Assembly: GCA_027493775.1 (NCBI GenBank)
Contig: JAOSKE010000003.1
Span: forward strand, 744,845-808,844
Origin: Kiritimatiellia bacterium
GTDB taxonomy: Bacteria > Verrucomicrobiota > Kiritimatiellia > CAIVKH01
Reading direction: 5' to 3'
DNA: 64,000 nucleotides
Positions 9,610 through 17,873 of the stretch are shown here, piece after piece. The notes under the pieces are model-generated. The model did not search any database, was not told the DNA's origin, and saw nothing but the letters and a program-made list of their open reading frames with translations. A program made the position numbers and the translations under genes. Every line of letters starts with the position of its first letter. The first letter of the stretch is position 1.

Positions 9610-10791
9610 ATGTCCACCCCGGCCATAGAAGTAGAAAACCTCGGCAAGAGCTATCGCCTGCGCGGCATCGCAAAAAGCTCGCTGCGCGACATCCTCGTCC
9701 ACGGCTGGAAGAAGCAGCAAACCGAAGCCTTCTGGGCGCTGCGCGATGTGTCCTTCACCGTCCCGCGCGGTTCCAGCGTCGGCGTCGTCGGTCCCAATGG
9801 CTCCGGCAAAAGTTCGCTCCTCGGCCTAATTGCGGGAACGATCACCCCGACCACCGGCACCGTGAAGACACACGGCACCATTTCGTCGCTCCTTGAGCTG
9901 GGCGCGGGATTTCATCCCGATCTTTCGGGACGTGAGAACGTGTTTCTTAACGCGGCCATCCTGGGAATCCCGCGTGAAGACATTGCGCGGCGGATGGATC
10001 ACATCATCGAGTTCTCCGGCTTGCGCGACTTCATTGATATGCCGGTCAAGAGCTACTCCAGCGGAATGTACGTGCGACTCGGCTTCGCGGTGGCGGTCGA
10101 AATGAATCCCGAAATTCTGCTTGTGGATGAAGTCCTCGCAGTCGGCGATCTCGCGTTCCAAATGAAGTGTCTCGACCGCATTCGCGATTTTCAGAAGCGC
10201 GGGAAGACCATCCTTCTCGTCACACACGACCTCACGACTGTGGAGCAGTTTTGTGACGATGTAAAATTGATCCATCAAGGCCATCTCGTCGCGCAGGGCG
10301 ATCCTTCCGACGTCATCCTGACCTATCTCAAAACCTATATGGCGCGCATCGGCCACCTTAACGTGGAGGAACATGGCACGCGCGAGGTGGAATTCGCCGA
10401 CGTGCGCCTGTTGGACGAGAATGGAAAAGAAGCGACCACCTTCACCACTGGGCGCACGATGGATATTGAAATTCACTATCGGGCCAAACAACCAATGGAC
10501 CAAGTGGTCTTCGGGTTCTCGATCAAGACAGGCAATGGCTTCTTTATTTACGGCACGAACACGCAAATTATGAACGTGCCCGTGCCCACGCTTAGCGGCG
10601 ACGGCGTTGTTCGCCTAAAAATCGAACCCCTTTCCTTGATGGAGGGAAAGTATTTCCTCTCCCTCGCCATTCATTCGTGGGATCACACCGTCCACTACCA
10701 TCGCCGCGAAGACTGGTATCCTTTCGCGGTAAAAAGCGAATCCCCCGCCCACGGCATCTTCCAGCTCCCCTGCAAATGGCAAATCAATTAG
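9610..10791 (+). CDS. wzt: Polysaccharide ABC exporter ATPase with C-terminal carbohydrate-binding domain (Wzt-like)
   Basis: The nucleotide-binding domain shows Walker A GPNGSGKSS (61-69), signature YSSGMYVRLGF near 147-157, Walker B ILLVDEVLAVGD near 170, and a switch histidine in LLVTHDL. Residues from about 255 on form a beta domain (FADVRLLDENGKE ... IHSWDHTVHYHRRED) matching the Wzt C-terminal domain that reads the polysaccharide terminus in E. coli O8/O9a-type systems. That suggests export of a finished, end-modified glycan. It follows wzm directly and ends at a shared terminator with recN. Confidence 0.88.
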   Translation: MSTPAIEVENLGKSYRLRGIAKSSLRDILVHGWKKQQTEAFWALRDVSFTVPRGSSVGVVGPNGSGKSSLLGLIAGTITPTTGTVKTHGTISSLLELGAGFHPDLSGRENVFLNAAILGIPREDIARRMDHIIEFSGLRDFIDMPVKSYSSGMYVRLGFAVAVEMNPEILLVDEVLAVGDLAFQMKCLDRIRDFQKRGKTILLVTHDLTTVEQFCDDVKLIHQGHLVAQGDPSDVILTYLKTYMARIGHLNVEEHGTREVEFADVRLLDENGKEATTFTTGRTMDIEIHYRAKQPMDQVVFGFSIKTGNGFFIYGTNTQIMNVPVPTLSGDGVVRLKIEPLSLMEGKYFLSLAIHSWDHTVHYHRREDWYPFAVKSESPAHGIFQLPCKWQIN

Positions 10792-10811
10792 CGCCTCCTT
10801 CCGCTGGCGCT
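10790..10811. terminator. Bidirectional hairpin between wzt and recN
   Basis: AGCGCC (10790-10795) and GGCGCT (10806-10811) form a 6-bp stem around a 10-base loop. The hairpin begins inside the wzt stop codon and ends one base before the recN stop codon, so it can serve both convergent genes. There is no clear T-tract on either side. Confidence 0.45.
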
Positions 10812-12474
10812 CTATCTCCGCTCCAACATCTCGCGGGCGTGTTGGAGGGTGACCTTGGTGAGGTCTTTGCCGCCGAGCATTCGGGCGATTTCGTCCACGC
10901 GCGATTTTTCATCGAGCGGCTCAACTTCCGTGAACGTGCGTCCATCGTGGACGCGCTTTACAACCGCGAAGTGCGTTGATCCCTGCGCGGCGACCTGCGG
11001 AAGGTGCGTGATGCAAATCACCTGATGGCTCGCGCCAAGCGCCGCAAGTTTTCGGCCGACCGCAATTCCCATCTCGCCGCCAACATTCGCGTCCACTTCA
11101 TCAAAAACAAGGAGTGGAATTTTGTCGTGTTTTGCCAACACCGCCTTTGTCGCAAGCATCACGCGGGAAATTTCGCCGCTGGACGCAATTTCGCGCAACG
11201 GCTTTTTTTGCCTCGCCCAGGTTAGGCGCAAATTCAAACGATACTTCGTCACAACCGGTCGGGCCCGGCTCCGCCTCACGTGTTGCCACGCCAAATGCGC
11301 CGTGCTGAAAGCCCAGTTCGCGGAGTTGCGTCGTCACGGCTGTTGCAAGCTCGTCCGCCACCGCGCGGCGTTTCTTTTGAAGCGCGCGGCCGACCGAAAG
11401 CAGCTCTTTGCCCGCGTCATCAATTTTCTTTTCAACCGCTACCAATTTCTCTCCACGTTGCGACAACTCCTTGAGCGCCTCGCGTGAATCTTCGAGAAGC
11501 TTAACCAGCCCAACAGCATCAACGCCGTATTTCCGCTTCAACCGCTGATACATCGCAAGGCGCTGCTCCAGCCAATCCAATCGCGCGGGATCGGCCTCCA
11601 CGCGATCCATCGCGTCGCGCATGGTTTCCGCAAGCGATTGAAGTTGTTGGGCGGTGGCACGAACCTCCCCCTTCCATTCCTCGGCATCGGGAAGCAGTCG
11701 TGAAAGTTCTTCCAGCGCCCGCTGTGCGCCAACTAAAGAATCGAATGCGTTGCCCTCCCCATCTTGAAGCGCACCAAGAACGCCTTGGCCCAACTCAAGA
11801 ATTCGCTGCGCGTGACTGGCGACGGCGTGCTCCTGCGCCACGGACTCATCCTCGCCCGCCTCCGGCTTCGCTTCTTCGAGTTCCTTGATTCGGAACTGAA
11901 GCAAATCCATTCGCGCGGAAACTTCTTCATCTCCGCCCTGCAGGGCATCGCGTTGAGATTCAAGTTCCCGCAGTACGCGATACTTTTCGGCACAGGCCGC
12001 CCGCTCCTTTTCGAGCGCGCCATACGCATCCAAAACATCCAGTTGAAATCGGGGGCTGAGCAACGATTGGTGATCGTACGGCCCGTGCATATCCACAAGC
12101 CGCTCGCCGAGCCGCTTCATCGTCTGCAGCGTGACGGGTGTGTCGTTGACCAGATTCTGCCCCGCGCCCGAATCTTTGACGATCCGGCGAATAATGAGCT
12201 GCCCTTCTTCGGCGGGGGGCAGGCCGAGTTCCTCCAGCAACGCCGGCAAATCCTTCAACGCGGTCACATCGAACACCGCCTCCGCGCCGCACGCCTCTGC
12301 GCCCGCGCGAATCCATTTCCGATCCGCGCGTTCGCCGAGCAACAATTTCAACGCGCCGATGAGAATGGATTTGCCCGCACCGGTTTCGCCCGTAATGACA
12401 TTCAGCCCGGCTCCCCACTCGATCCGGGCCGACTCTACCAACGCCAGATTTTTGACGCGCAATGAAAGCAGCAT
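10812..12474 (-). CDS. recN: DNA repair protein RecN, frameshifted
   Basis: RecN is an SMC-like ATPase in double-strand break repair. The head shows Walker A GETGAGKS (29-36), then HGPYDHQSLL, a long coiled coil, and C-terminal SSGEISRVMLATK (signature), LLVFDEVDANVGG (Walker B) and THLPQVAAQG. The frame breaks at a T7 run (11203-11209; A7 on the coding strand). Removing one A joins FAPNLGEAKK to PLREIASSGE. The start at 12474 puts MLLSLRVKNLALVES at the N-terminus, as in other RecN proteins. A degenerate paired palindrome lies 34 bp upstream. The break is probably a sequencing error, since both halves are well conserved. Confidence 0.85.
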
Positions 12475-12508
12475 GTTTGCAGCATACCAAATTCGATTTC
12501 CTGTACAT

Positions 12509-12555
12509 TTACAATCCCTGCAAATCCCGCCAAACACTTTTTCCAAACATGGAAA
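12509..12555. repeat. Degenerate paired palindrome element upstream of recN
   Basis: TTACAATCCCTGCAA at 12509-12523 and TTCCAAACATGGAAA at 12541-12555 are decayed copies of the TTCCAA-N3-TTGGAA unit. They start exactly 32 bp apart, like the cleaner pairs at 5217, 29361 and 50092. The element lies 34 bp upstream of the recN start codon. Confidence 0.5.
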
Positions 12556-12580
12556 GTTTTTGCGCCCCTCCGGCGCGCGG

Positions 12581-12609
12581 TTGACAAACGCCCTTCCCTT
12601 CCCTAGCGT
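12581..12609 (+). promoter_or_regulatory. Sigma70-type promoter of the tRNA-Met gene
   Basis: TTGACA at 12581-12586 and TAGCGT at 12604-12609 are separated by 17 bp. The -10 ends 15 bp before the mature tRNA 5' end, which leaves room for a short leader. Confidence 0.7.
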
Positions 12610-12624
12610 CTATTCCCTTTCTGA

Positions 12625-12701
12625 GGCGGCGTAGCTCAGCCCGGTAGAGCAGGGGACTCATAAGCCCTTGGTCGGGGGTTCAAATCCCTCCGCCGCCACC
12701 A
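12625..12701 (+). tRNA. tRNA-Met (anticodon CAT)
   Basis: A full cloverleaf folds: acceptor GGCGGCG/CGCCGCC, D-stem GCTC/GAGC, anticodon loop CTCATAA, T-loop TTCAAAT, with CCA encoded at 12699-12701. The anticodon stem lacks three consecutive G:C pairs next to the loop (its last pair is an A-G mismatch), so an elongator is more likely than the initiator. A lysidine-modified tRNA-Ile(CAT) cannot be fully excluded. Confidence 0.92.
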
Positions 12702-12735
12702 GATTCTCCACCCCAGCGCGTCGTCCGGCAAACAG

Positions 12736-12904
12736 TGACAACAGGTTTGGGATGGTCGGAATTAGGCCGGATTAGGCTGGAATAGGCCAAATGGCGGGGG
12801 TTTGGGGCGCTCGGGGAGTGTCAAATCGAGTTTGGTAACAAATCGGCGTCCTGACGGGCCTTTGACACGGGTTTGGTAACGATTGACACTGGTTTGGGAA
12901 CGAT
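12736..12904 (+). repeat. Left-end array of putative transposase-binding sites
   Basis: Four same-direction copies of a motif close to TGACA-N2/4-GTTTGG-N-AACGAT occur: 12736 (TGACAACAGGTTTGGGA), about 12819 (TGTCAAATCGAGTTTGG), 12863 (TGACACGGGTTTGGTAACG) and 12884 (TGACACTGGTTTGGGAACG). Two copies occur inverted at the right end. This matches the multi-site ends recognised by MuA-family transposases. No gene is visible in 12702-12952. Confidence 0.7.
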
Positions 12905-12952
12905 AACGGCGCTTTGCAGAACGGATGCAATGAGGCTGCAGGTGGGATGTTC

Positions 12953-13321
12953 TCACAGGTTTAATAGGAATTGGCCACTATCGATTTGAGCTACTCGACA
13001 GCCGTCTATCGTCGCAGAATCGTCGCGGCGCGCCCGGAGAATACGCACGCGGCGCAGGCGTGCGAGAGCTTCGCGGCGGATGGTGTTTTTCGCGCGAATC
13101 CACTCGGCGGTGGTAGCGCGTGAGACGTGTTTGAAACCCAACGTCGATGACGAAATCGTGAACTCTGTAAGGAGTCCCGGCCGCTGGCCGCTCTGACGGA
13201 ACGCACGATCTGTGACCCGAAACTGTTGAGCCAATTCGCGTGCAGTTACCCAGCCTCCGTGCGCCAGGAGATAAAGCTCGATGCGTAATGCGAGGTCCGA
13301 GTTGAGTGCATCACAGGTCAT
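12953..13321 (-). CDS. Phage early protein with helix-turn-helix, 122 aa
   Basis: This is the last gene of the leftward early operon. The N-terminal half (LRIELYLLAHGGWVTARELAQQFRVTDRAFRQ) reads as a winged helix-turn-helix; the C-terminal half is Arg-rich (RREALARLRRVRILRARR), suggesting nucleic acid binding. It resembles winged-helix proteins found near gemA in Mu-like phages, but I cannot name a family. The ATG at 13321 overlaps the end of the GemA-like gene by 11 bp. The longer frame to 13432 is not supported. Confidence 0.55.
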   Translation of the reverse strand: MTCDALNSDLALRIELYLLAHGGWVTARELAQQFRVTDRAFRQSGQRPGLLTEFTISSSTLGFKHVSRATTAEWIRAKNTIRREALARLRRVRILRARRDDSATIDGCRVAQIDSGQFLLNL

Positions 13322-13862
13322 TGTGTGCGGGCTGCGCTTGTGAGCGACGACGCGCAGTGAGGCGGCGACGGTGAGTATCCAGGGCACATAGGATTTTGCG
13401 CAGCAATTCTGCGGGGCAGTCGGCCATCGCATCCGGCAGATGATGATAACGGTTCATCGTCGCGTAAATTGCCTGGGCATAACTCCACCCGCAATAGCGA
13501 CCTTCAATCCGTCCGAGCGCATCGAGGGTTTTGACGATTTGGTGGCGCATCCGCCGCTCGGCGCTCGCGGTTGCGTGAGTTATCATTTGTTCATCGTTTG
13601 CGAGGACCGCGAACCTGATTAACAGATAATCTAAATCCGTCGTGTTATTGCAGGCGGTCGTCGAGGTGACCCCGCAGGCTTCGTAGAGGTTTTGGCGATA
13701 CCAGAAATCACGCATTGCGTGATTGTCACTTTGAACCTGCTCGCGCGCACAATGGGCGTTCCAGGCTCGCTCGACGAGCGATCTAAACATGCCTTGCTGT
13801 GCGCGCGAGAATCCCACGGAGCTAGCCCTTCTCGCCTGGCGCCTAGATCGGCGCACCCTCAT
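13311..13862 (-). CDS. GemA-like (Mu gp16, DUF1018-type) regulator
   Basis: This 183-residue protein begins with a basic tail and SRAQQGMFRSLVERAWNAH. Its C-terminus, GWSYAQAIYATMNRYHHLPDAMADCPAELLRKILCALDTH, matches the layout of Mu GemA proteins (aromatic helix, then a leucine-rich helix beginning ELRKI or similar). GemA in Mu affects host gene expression and replication. The ATG at 13862 overlaps the Gam stop as ATGA. Similarity is judged by pattern only, so family is likely, not certain. Confidence 0.6.
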   Translation of the reverse strand: MRVRRSRRQARRASSVGFSRAQQGMFRSLVERAWNAHCAREQVQSDNHAMRDFWYRQNLYEACGVTSTTACNNTTDLDYLLIRFAVLANDEQMITHATASAERRMRHQIVKTLDALGRIEGRYCGWSYAQAIYATMNRYHHLPDAMADCPAELLRKILCALDTHRRRLTARRRSQAQPAHNDL

Positions 13863-14371
13863 TTCACCACCTCCAGTTCGATGACCTCCTTCGCAGGCTC
13901 CACGTAGAAGCGATCCGCTTGAGTGACCACCACACCGAGGGCCTCGATATTTTCGCTGCCGAGTCCAATCAGCGCCTGCTTGTCCACCTCTTCCGTCGTG
14001 CGCACGCACGACGGATTCATGCGTTTGAGCAGATTGAGTATCTTCTCCCAGGTCATGCCTCTCTTGGGCTTCAGCATTGGCTTCCCAAGTCGGAAGCCGA
14101 GAATGCCATGCAGCAGCGCAATGGATCGCGTCGGCGCGAACTGATCCTCGTGTGCGCGCGCCCACACTTCGAGCGACTCGAAGGCGTTGTCATATTCCGT
14201 GCGCCACGTCGCCAGATTTGGCTCGTGGCGCTCCTTCACGCGCGCCAGCTCCTCGTTCATTTGCGCCTTGGCCTCATCGTGTCGCACGCTCGCGATGCAG
14301 AGGGTTCGCATGATGTGTTCGATGTCATCACGCGTTAGGTTCTCAATCTTACTTCGCTCTTTCTTATTCAT
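13859..14371 (-). CDS. gam: Gam-like host-nuclease inhibitor
   Basis: Mu Gam is a Ku-like protein that coats DNA ends and blocks exonucleases. This 170-residue protein is rich in charged helices early on and has the conserved block ALLHGILGFRLGKPMLKPKRGMTWEKIL, typical of the Gam family, with a C-terminal FYVEPAKEVIELE strand. Length matches Mu Gam (about 174). Its position in the early operon after the MuB-like gene is also typical. It overlaps both neighbours. Confidence 0.85.
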   Translation of the reverse strand: MNKKERSKIENLTRDDIEHIMRTLCIASVRHDEAKAQMNEELARVKERHEPNLATWRTEYDNAFESLEVWARAHEDQFAPTRSIALLHGILGFRLGKPMLKPKRGMTWEKILNLLKRMNPSCVRTTEEVDKQALIGLGSENIEALGVVVTQADRFYVEPAKEVIELEVVK

Positions 14372-14645
14372 GTGTGATCTCCTCTACGTCGTGCAGGGTA
14401 ATGATTATTTCGTTCACGCAATAACGCATGTCGCGCAGCTTCGCGTTGCTTTTTAAAAGGCCGGCCATCTCGTCATGCACCGGTTTGACAAGCGAATAAA
14501 CTACGGGGTTAAATTCACCGCCCGGCACCAACGACATGAGTAATTGCGCGGCGCGCCGACACGACTCAATGCTGGTCAGATTAGTAACCCTGATTGCTTG
14601 CAGCGTATCGTCAAGCTGTGTCAATAACTTGGTTAGTGTGATCAT
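14364..14645 (-). CDS. Phage early protein of unknown function, 93 aa
   Basis: This mostly helical small protein (MITLTKLLTQLDDTLQAIRV ...) ends in an acidic tail (DVEEITHE). It has no recognisable domain. It overlaps the MuB-like gene by ATGA and the gam gene by 8 bp, so it is expressed with the transposition proteins. Small genes at this spot vary among Mu-like phages. Confidence 0.6.
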   Translation of the reverse strand: MITLTKLLTQLDDTLQAIRVTNLTSIESCRRAAQLLMSLVPGGEFNPVVYSLVKPVHDEMAGLLKSNAKLRDMRYCVNEIIITLHDVEEITHE

Positions 14646-15727
14646 CGTGACACCACCTGTTCCTTCGCCGCGTAGGCGCGCTGCCCCATCATTTGCTTGC
14701 GCAGTTTGATCGCCTTGAGAATGTGCGCTTCTCCGACGCGCTCCTTGGACTTCGCCGCAATGCGCGACGCGACCTTGCAGACCTCAACCAGGATTCCCAG
14801 ACGCCCTTGCTCGTTAGCGATTGCGCGGAATAACTCGACGAGCTTTTTTGTCGGAGTCAGGTACTGCGCGACAATCGGCATCCAGTCGTCGTCGCTGATG
14901 TCTCGATAGAGACGTATCGGCATTCCGATCCGCCCCAATATCTGCTCGTATTGATACATTGAGCGACGCAGATCATCGTCGAACCGCTGTGTCGCTACGA
15001 GCGCGACCGCGCAGTTCGTGCGGTCATGAATATCACGAATAATCTCCAACACCGTCGGCGTTGTGCGACGATCACCAGGCATGAGGCGATGCGCTTCGTC
15101 GACAATCACGATGCGGTTCGCATTGAACGCGCGAATCAACGCTTCGTAGAGCTGCGGGATGCTCAGATTTTTATTGGCGCCAACCGCGTCTGCCAGGATG
15201 CGCAGAAACATTTTGGTGCCGCCATACGGTGGCGCAGTAACCAAGACACTCGTGCCGTGATTGTTCATGTCGCGCCAGCGGCGGACGGCAACCGTCTTGC
15301 CCATCCGGGATTCTCCGATTATCGTCGTGATCGAGTTGTTCGCGAGCGCGTAATCCAGGCCCGCGCTGATCATCCGCACGATGGAGTTTTCAACCACCTG
15401 GTTTCGCTGGATCGATCCGCGCTGCTCTGCAATGCGCTTGTAGCTACGGATCGCCTTGACGATATTAGCCCAACTGCCCTCGTAGGTCCCCTTAAGCACG
15501 CGGAAGACGGTTGATTTGTCGTATCCGATTGCGTCGCTGAGTGCGCCCCAATCCATCCGATTGTCGAGCGCGTGCTGGTGCAGCCAGAGCAGATCGGCCT
15601 GAATGTCGGCGTCGAGTGACCGCCAGTTGTCGAGATTGAGCGGCATGTTGATTCGGCTATGCGCCGACGCTGCGAGAGCCTTTTCCGACGCAGTGATTTC
15701 TGCGGCGGGCGTTGCTGATGTTACCAT
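14642..15727 (-). CDS. MuB-like AAA+ ATPase, transposition target-selection protein
   Basis: MuB polymerises on target DNA, activates the transposase and confers target immunity. This 361-residue protein has an N-terminal helix-turn-helix (WGALSDAIGYDKSTVFRVLKG, residues 60-80), Walker A GESRMGKT (138-145), Walker B RIVIVDEAHRL (D210, E211), sensor region VALVATQRF and a helical C-terminal domain with many basic residues. Length and layout fit MuB-type proteins (about 310 aa in Mu) and related TnsC/IstB-class ATPases. It follows the transposase genes directly. Confidence 0.88.
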   Translation of the reverse strand: MVTSATPAAEITASEKALAASAHSRINMPLNLDNWRSLDADIQADLLWLHQHALDNRMDWGALSDAIGYDKSTVFRVLKGTYEGSWANIVKAIRSYKRIAEQRGSIQRNQVVENSIVRMISAGLDYALANNSITTIIGESRMGKTVAVRRWRDMNNHGTSVLVTAPPYGGTKMFLRILADAVGANKNLSIPQLYEALIRAFNANRIVIVDEAHRLMPGDRRTTPTVLEIIRDIHDRTNCAVALVATQRFDDDLRRSMYQYEQILGRIGMPIRLYRDISDDDWMPIVAQYLTPTKKLVELFRAIANEQGRLGILVEVCKVASRIAAKSKERVGEAHILKAIKLRKQMMGQRAYAAKEQVVSR

Positions 15728-15755
15728 TTTGCTTTACCTTTCTGTTTTGGAAAAT

Positions 15756-16550
15756 CTAATCACGCAACAGGTCGGCGATCTCATCCGGCGGCAGCGCGTC
15801 GTCGGCTTCGCCTGCGCGTGTCGTTGCGGCCGAAATGTCATCGTCAGAGACATGGACGCGAGAAATCGCTTCGCGCCGCCGCGACTCGGCAGCGCGCTGC
15901 TCGCGTCCGAATTGCTCCGTCGCGTCGAGCGCACGCGACAACGTGCGCGAATTGACGTGAGCCCCAGCCCTCCGGGTCGGGGCGTCATCCGGCTTGAGCG
16001 GAAGTTGATAGACGGCCTTCGCAATTGCGTCGCGGTTATCGCGCGCGGCCTCGACCGCTCGCTCGGAATCCGGCTCGTGCAGGTCTTGCAGACGCCTGGC
16101 GATATGAGACTGAAACCGGCGCGCCGCAGCCAACTCGTTGCCCGCGCTCGACGCGTCGAAATGGCGAGCCAACCCCTTGCGGGGTAGCGTCTCCACATAA
16201 ACACCGTCGCGCGTCATCACATGGATATAGCGCGGAGGATTTTCGAGGCGGTTAAACACCACCACCACCTTTGTTTCCCCGGTGCAACCGCGCAGCGTAA
16301 TTGAGTCTGGGGCGAAAAACTTGTAGTTGCGTCGACCGATCTGGAGATCGATTTGACCGCGCGAGACCGTCGCCATGCGCTTCGCGCACATGATGCAGGC
16401 GGCCAACTCGTCAGAGATGCGCTCAACGGCTCCGCGACGCTGTGCGTACTCACGCGCGGGATCATTGGTAACAACGCGCTCGCGTGGGAGTGTTTTGGGC
16501 GCCGCTGCGCCGTGCGTCGCGAAGTGAGCGTTGCGAAGTTGTGTCGTCAT
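15756..16550 (-). CDS. Separate MuA C-terminal beta-barrel domain protein, 264 aa
   Basis: Residues about 60-135 (VSRGQIDLQIGRRNYKFFAP ... VVVVFNRLENPPRYIHVMT ... VYVETLP) match the small beta-barrel that follows the DDE core in MuA (Mu-transposase C-terminal domain). A long Ala/Arg-rich helical region follows, as in MuA domain III, which contacts MuB. In Mu these parts belong to one 663-residue chain; here they are a second gene overlapping the catalytic gene by ATGA. The start MTTQLRNAHFATHG looks like a genuine N-terminus. An artefactual split cannot be ruled out but would need a stop, not just an indel. Confidence 0.7.
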   Translation of the reverse strand: MTTQLRNAHFATHGAAAPKTLPRERVVTNDPAREYAQRRGAVERISDELAACIMCAKRMATVSRGQIDLQIGRRNYKFFAPDSITLRGCTGETKVVVVFNRLENPPRYIHVMTRDGVYVETLPRKGLARHFDASSAGNELAAARRFQSHIARRLQDLHEPDSERAVEAARDNRDAIAKAVYQLPLKPDDAPTRRAGAHVNSRTLSRALDATEQFGREQRAAESRRREAISRVHVSDDDISAATTRAGEADDALPPDEIADLLRD

Positions 16551-17873
16551 AGAGGAGGCTCCCAGACGCCAGGCGTGACCTCGCGCTGTGTGAATGTGCT
16601 GTGGCCGCTGTACTCGTGGCCCGTCGAATGGTTATGCGCGTCGATGGCGGCGCGAACCGCCGCGCGAACCTCTCGCAGGTAAAGCATGGGAAGACGGAGT
16701 TTCAGCCGCCCCGATGACGCACGCTCAATCGTTGCGAGCGTCTGCGCCTCCGCAGCCAACGATCCCGGCGAAAAATTGTCGGCCCCGTTGTAGCCGAGGT
16801 TCTGCGGCGCGTTGTCGTATTTATTACCGCGCTGACCAGGCAACGTCATTAGTGCAATGTGCAGCCGACGAAAGAATGACTCGACGACAGCCTTTCCGGC
16901 TGCGTGACCTCGCGACACATCGGATGGTGCACCGACCCACCGAATGGAGCCATCCATAGATGTACGATGTATCTTGATCCGCCCGCCGCTACCGCCCTCA
17001 AGAATGATCTGTGCGCTCTCCGAGCAGGCGAGCGTGCCGCGCTCGAACCGAATGTGCGTCGTGTAATCCGCGCCGATGCCGAAGCCTTCGACCTGCAACG
17101 AATATGCCAGGAGCTCGTCCACGTCCTCCTGTTTGATCGCGCTCGACGGTTTGATGACCCAACCGACCACGTACCGCGAGGAAACCTCCATCATCACGTA
17201 CATTGTGACCTCGACCACACGACCCGTGGCCTCGTCAACGCAGAGGATGTCGAGCCGCACATCATCGAGCGTGTAGAGTTCGCACTTCCGCAGCATGGAA
17301 TAATCCATATCAACATACGCGGTTACCGCGCGGAGCCTGGACTGGCCGAACACGCCCGCTGCGCGTTCGCCGACCGATGGCCGCCAGCGATAGAGTGATC
17401 GCGTGGAACACGGAAAATCGGGCTTCGAGTCGAGAGGCAGACCGCGCTGAAGACAATAGTCGTCGCGCGTCCCAATCCCTGGGATCGGACGGTTGTGCTC
17501 CCAGTCGCGTCGCAGTGACTGGATTGCCGCGCTCATGTTGAGCACGCCTTCCAGCGTCGCGCGTCGCTGGAAGTCTTGAATCAATTCCGGCGGCTACCGT
17601 TCGGCGGCCGCCGCTGTAGTTAAGCAAAAGCGCATCGGCGCTCCGGCCGCCGTCGCGCCATTTATCCCACGTGCGGCGCAATGTCGTCATTGATACGCGC
17701 AGATATTTCCCGTTGCAGAGCAGCGTACCCGTTAATTTGCCTAACGCTTCGCGCATCGCATTCTTTAACGGCACGCGCTCGCTAGCCATCGTCTGCTCCA
17801 TCCACGCGCAGGCGTCGTGCAGGAGGCGCGCACGTTGGCGTTGCCAATATTTTTGTCGGCTTAGACCCCCCAT
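16547..17873 (-). CDS. MuA-type DDE transposase catalytic subunit, frameshifted
   Basis: The N-terminal about 90 residues (GLSRQKYWQRQRARLL ...) form a basic helical DNA-binding region. The frame then breaks near 17587-17600; removing one base joins it to ELIQDFQRRATLEG and the integrase core. Candidate catalytic residues are Asp in LDDVRLDILCVDEATGR, an acidic residue in IRFERGTLA, and Glu in KAVVESFFRRLH. The middle position reads ERG where DRG/DNG is usual. GAGAGGAG precedes the ATG at 17873, which overlaps the upstream gene by 13 bp. The beta-barrel domain is in the next gene. The enzyme should cut and join the phage ends at 12.7 and 42.2 kb. Confidence 0.82.

Noticed and set aside
11203-11209. 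Programmed frameshifting at the A7 run of recN
   Set aside because: RecN is not known to use slippage, and similar one-base breaks occur in many other genes, so an error is simpler.
12701-12736. Site-specific integration of the prophage at the tRNA
   Set aside because: No tRNA 3' end copy occurs at the right end, and the recombination genes are MuA/MuB-type, not an integrase. Closeness to the tRNA looks coincidental.
12736-12904. CRISPR-like repeats
   Set aside because: Copies are imperfect, irregularly spaced and mirrored at the other phage end, as expected for transposase sites; no cas genes.
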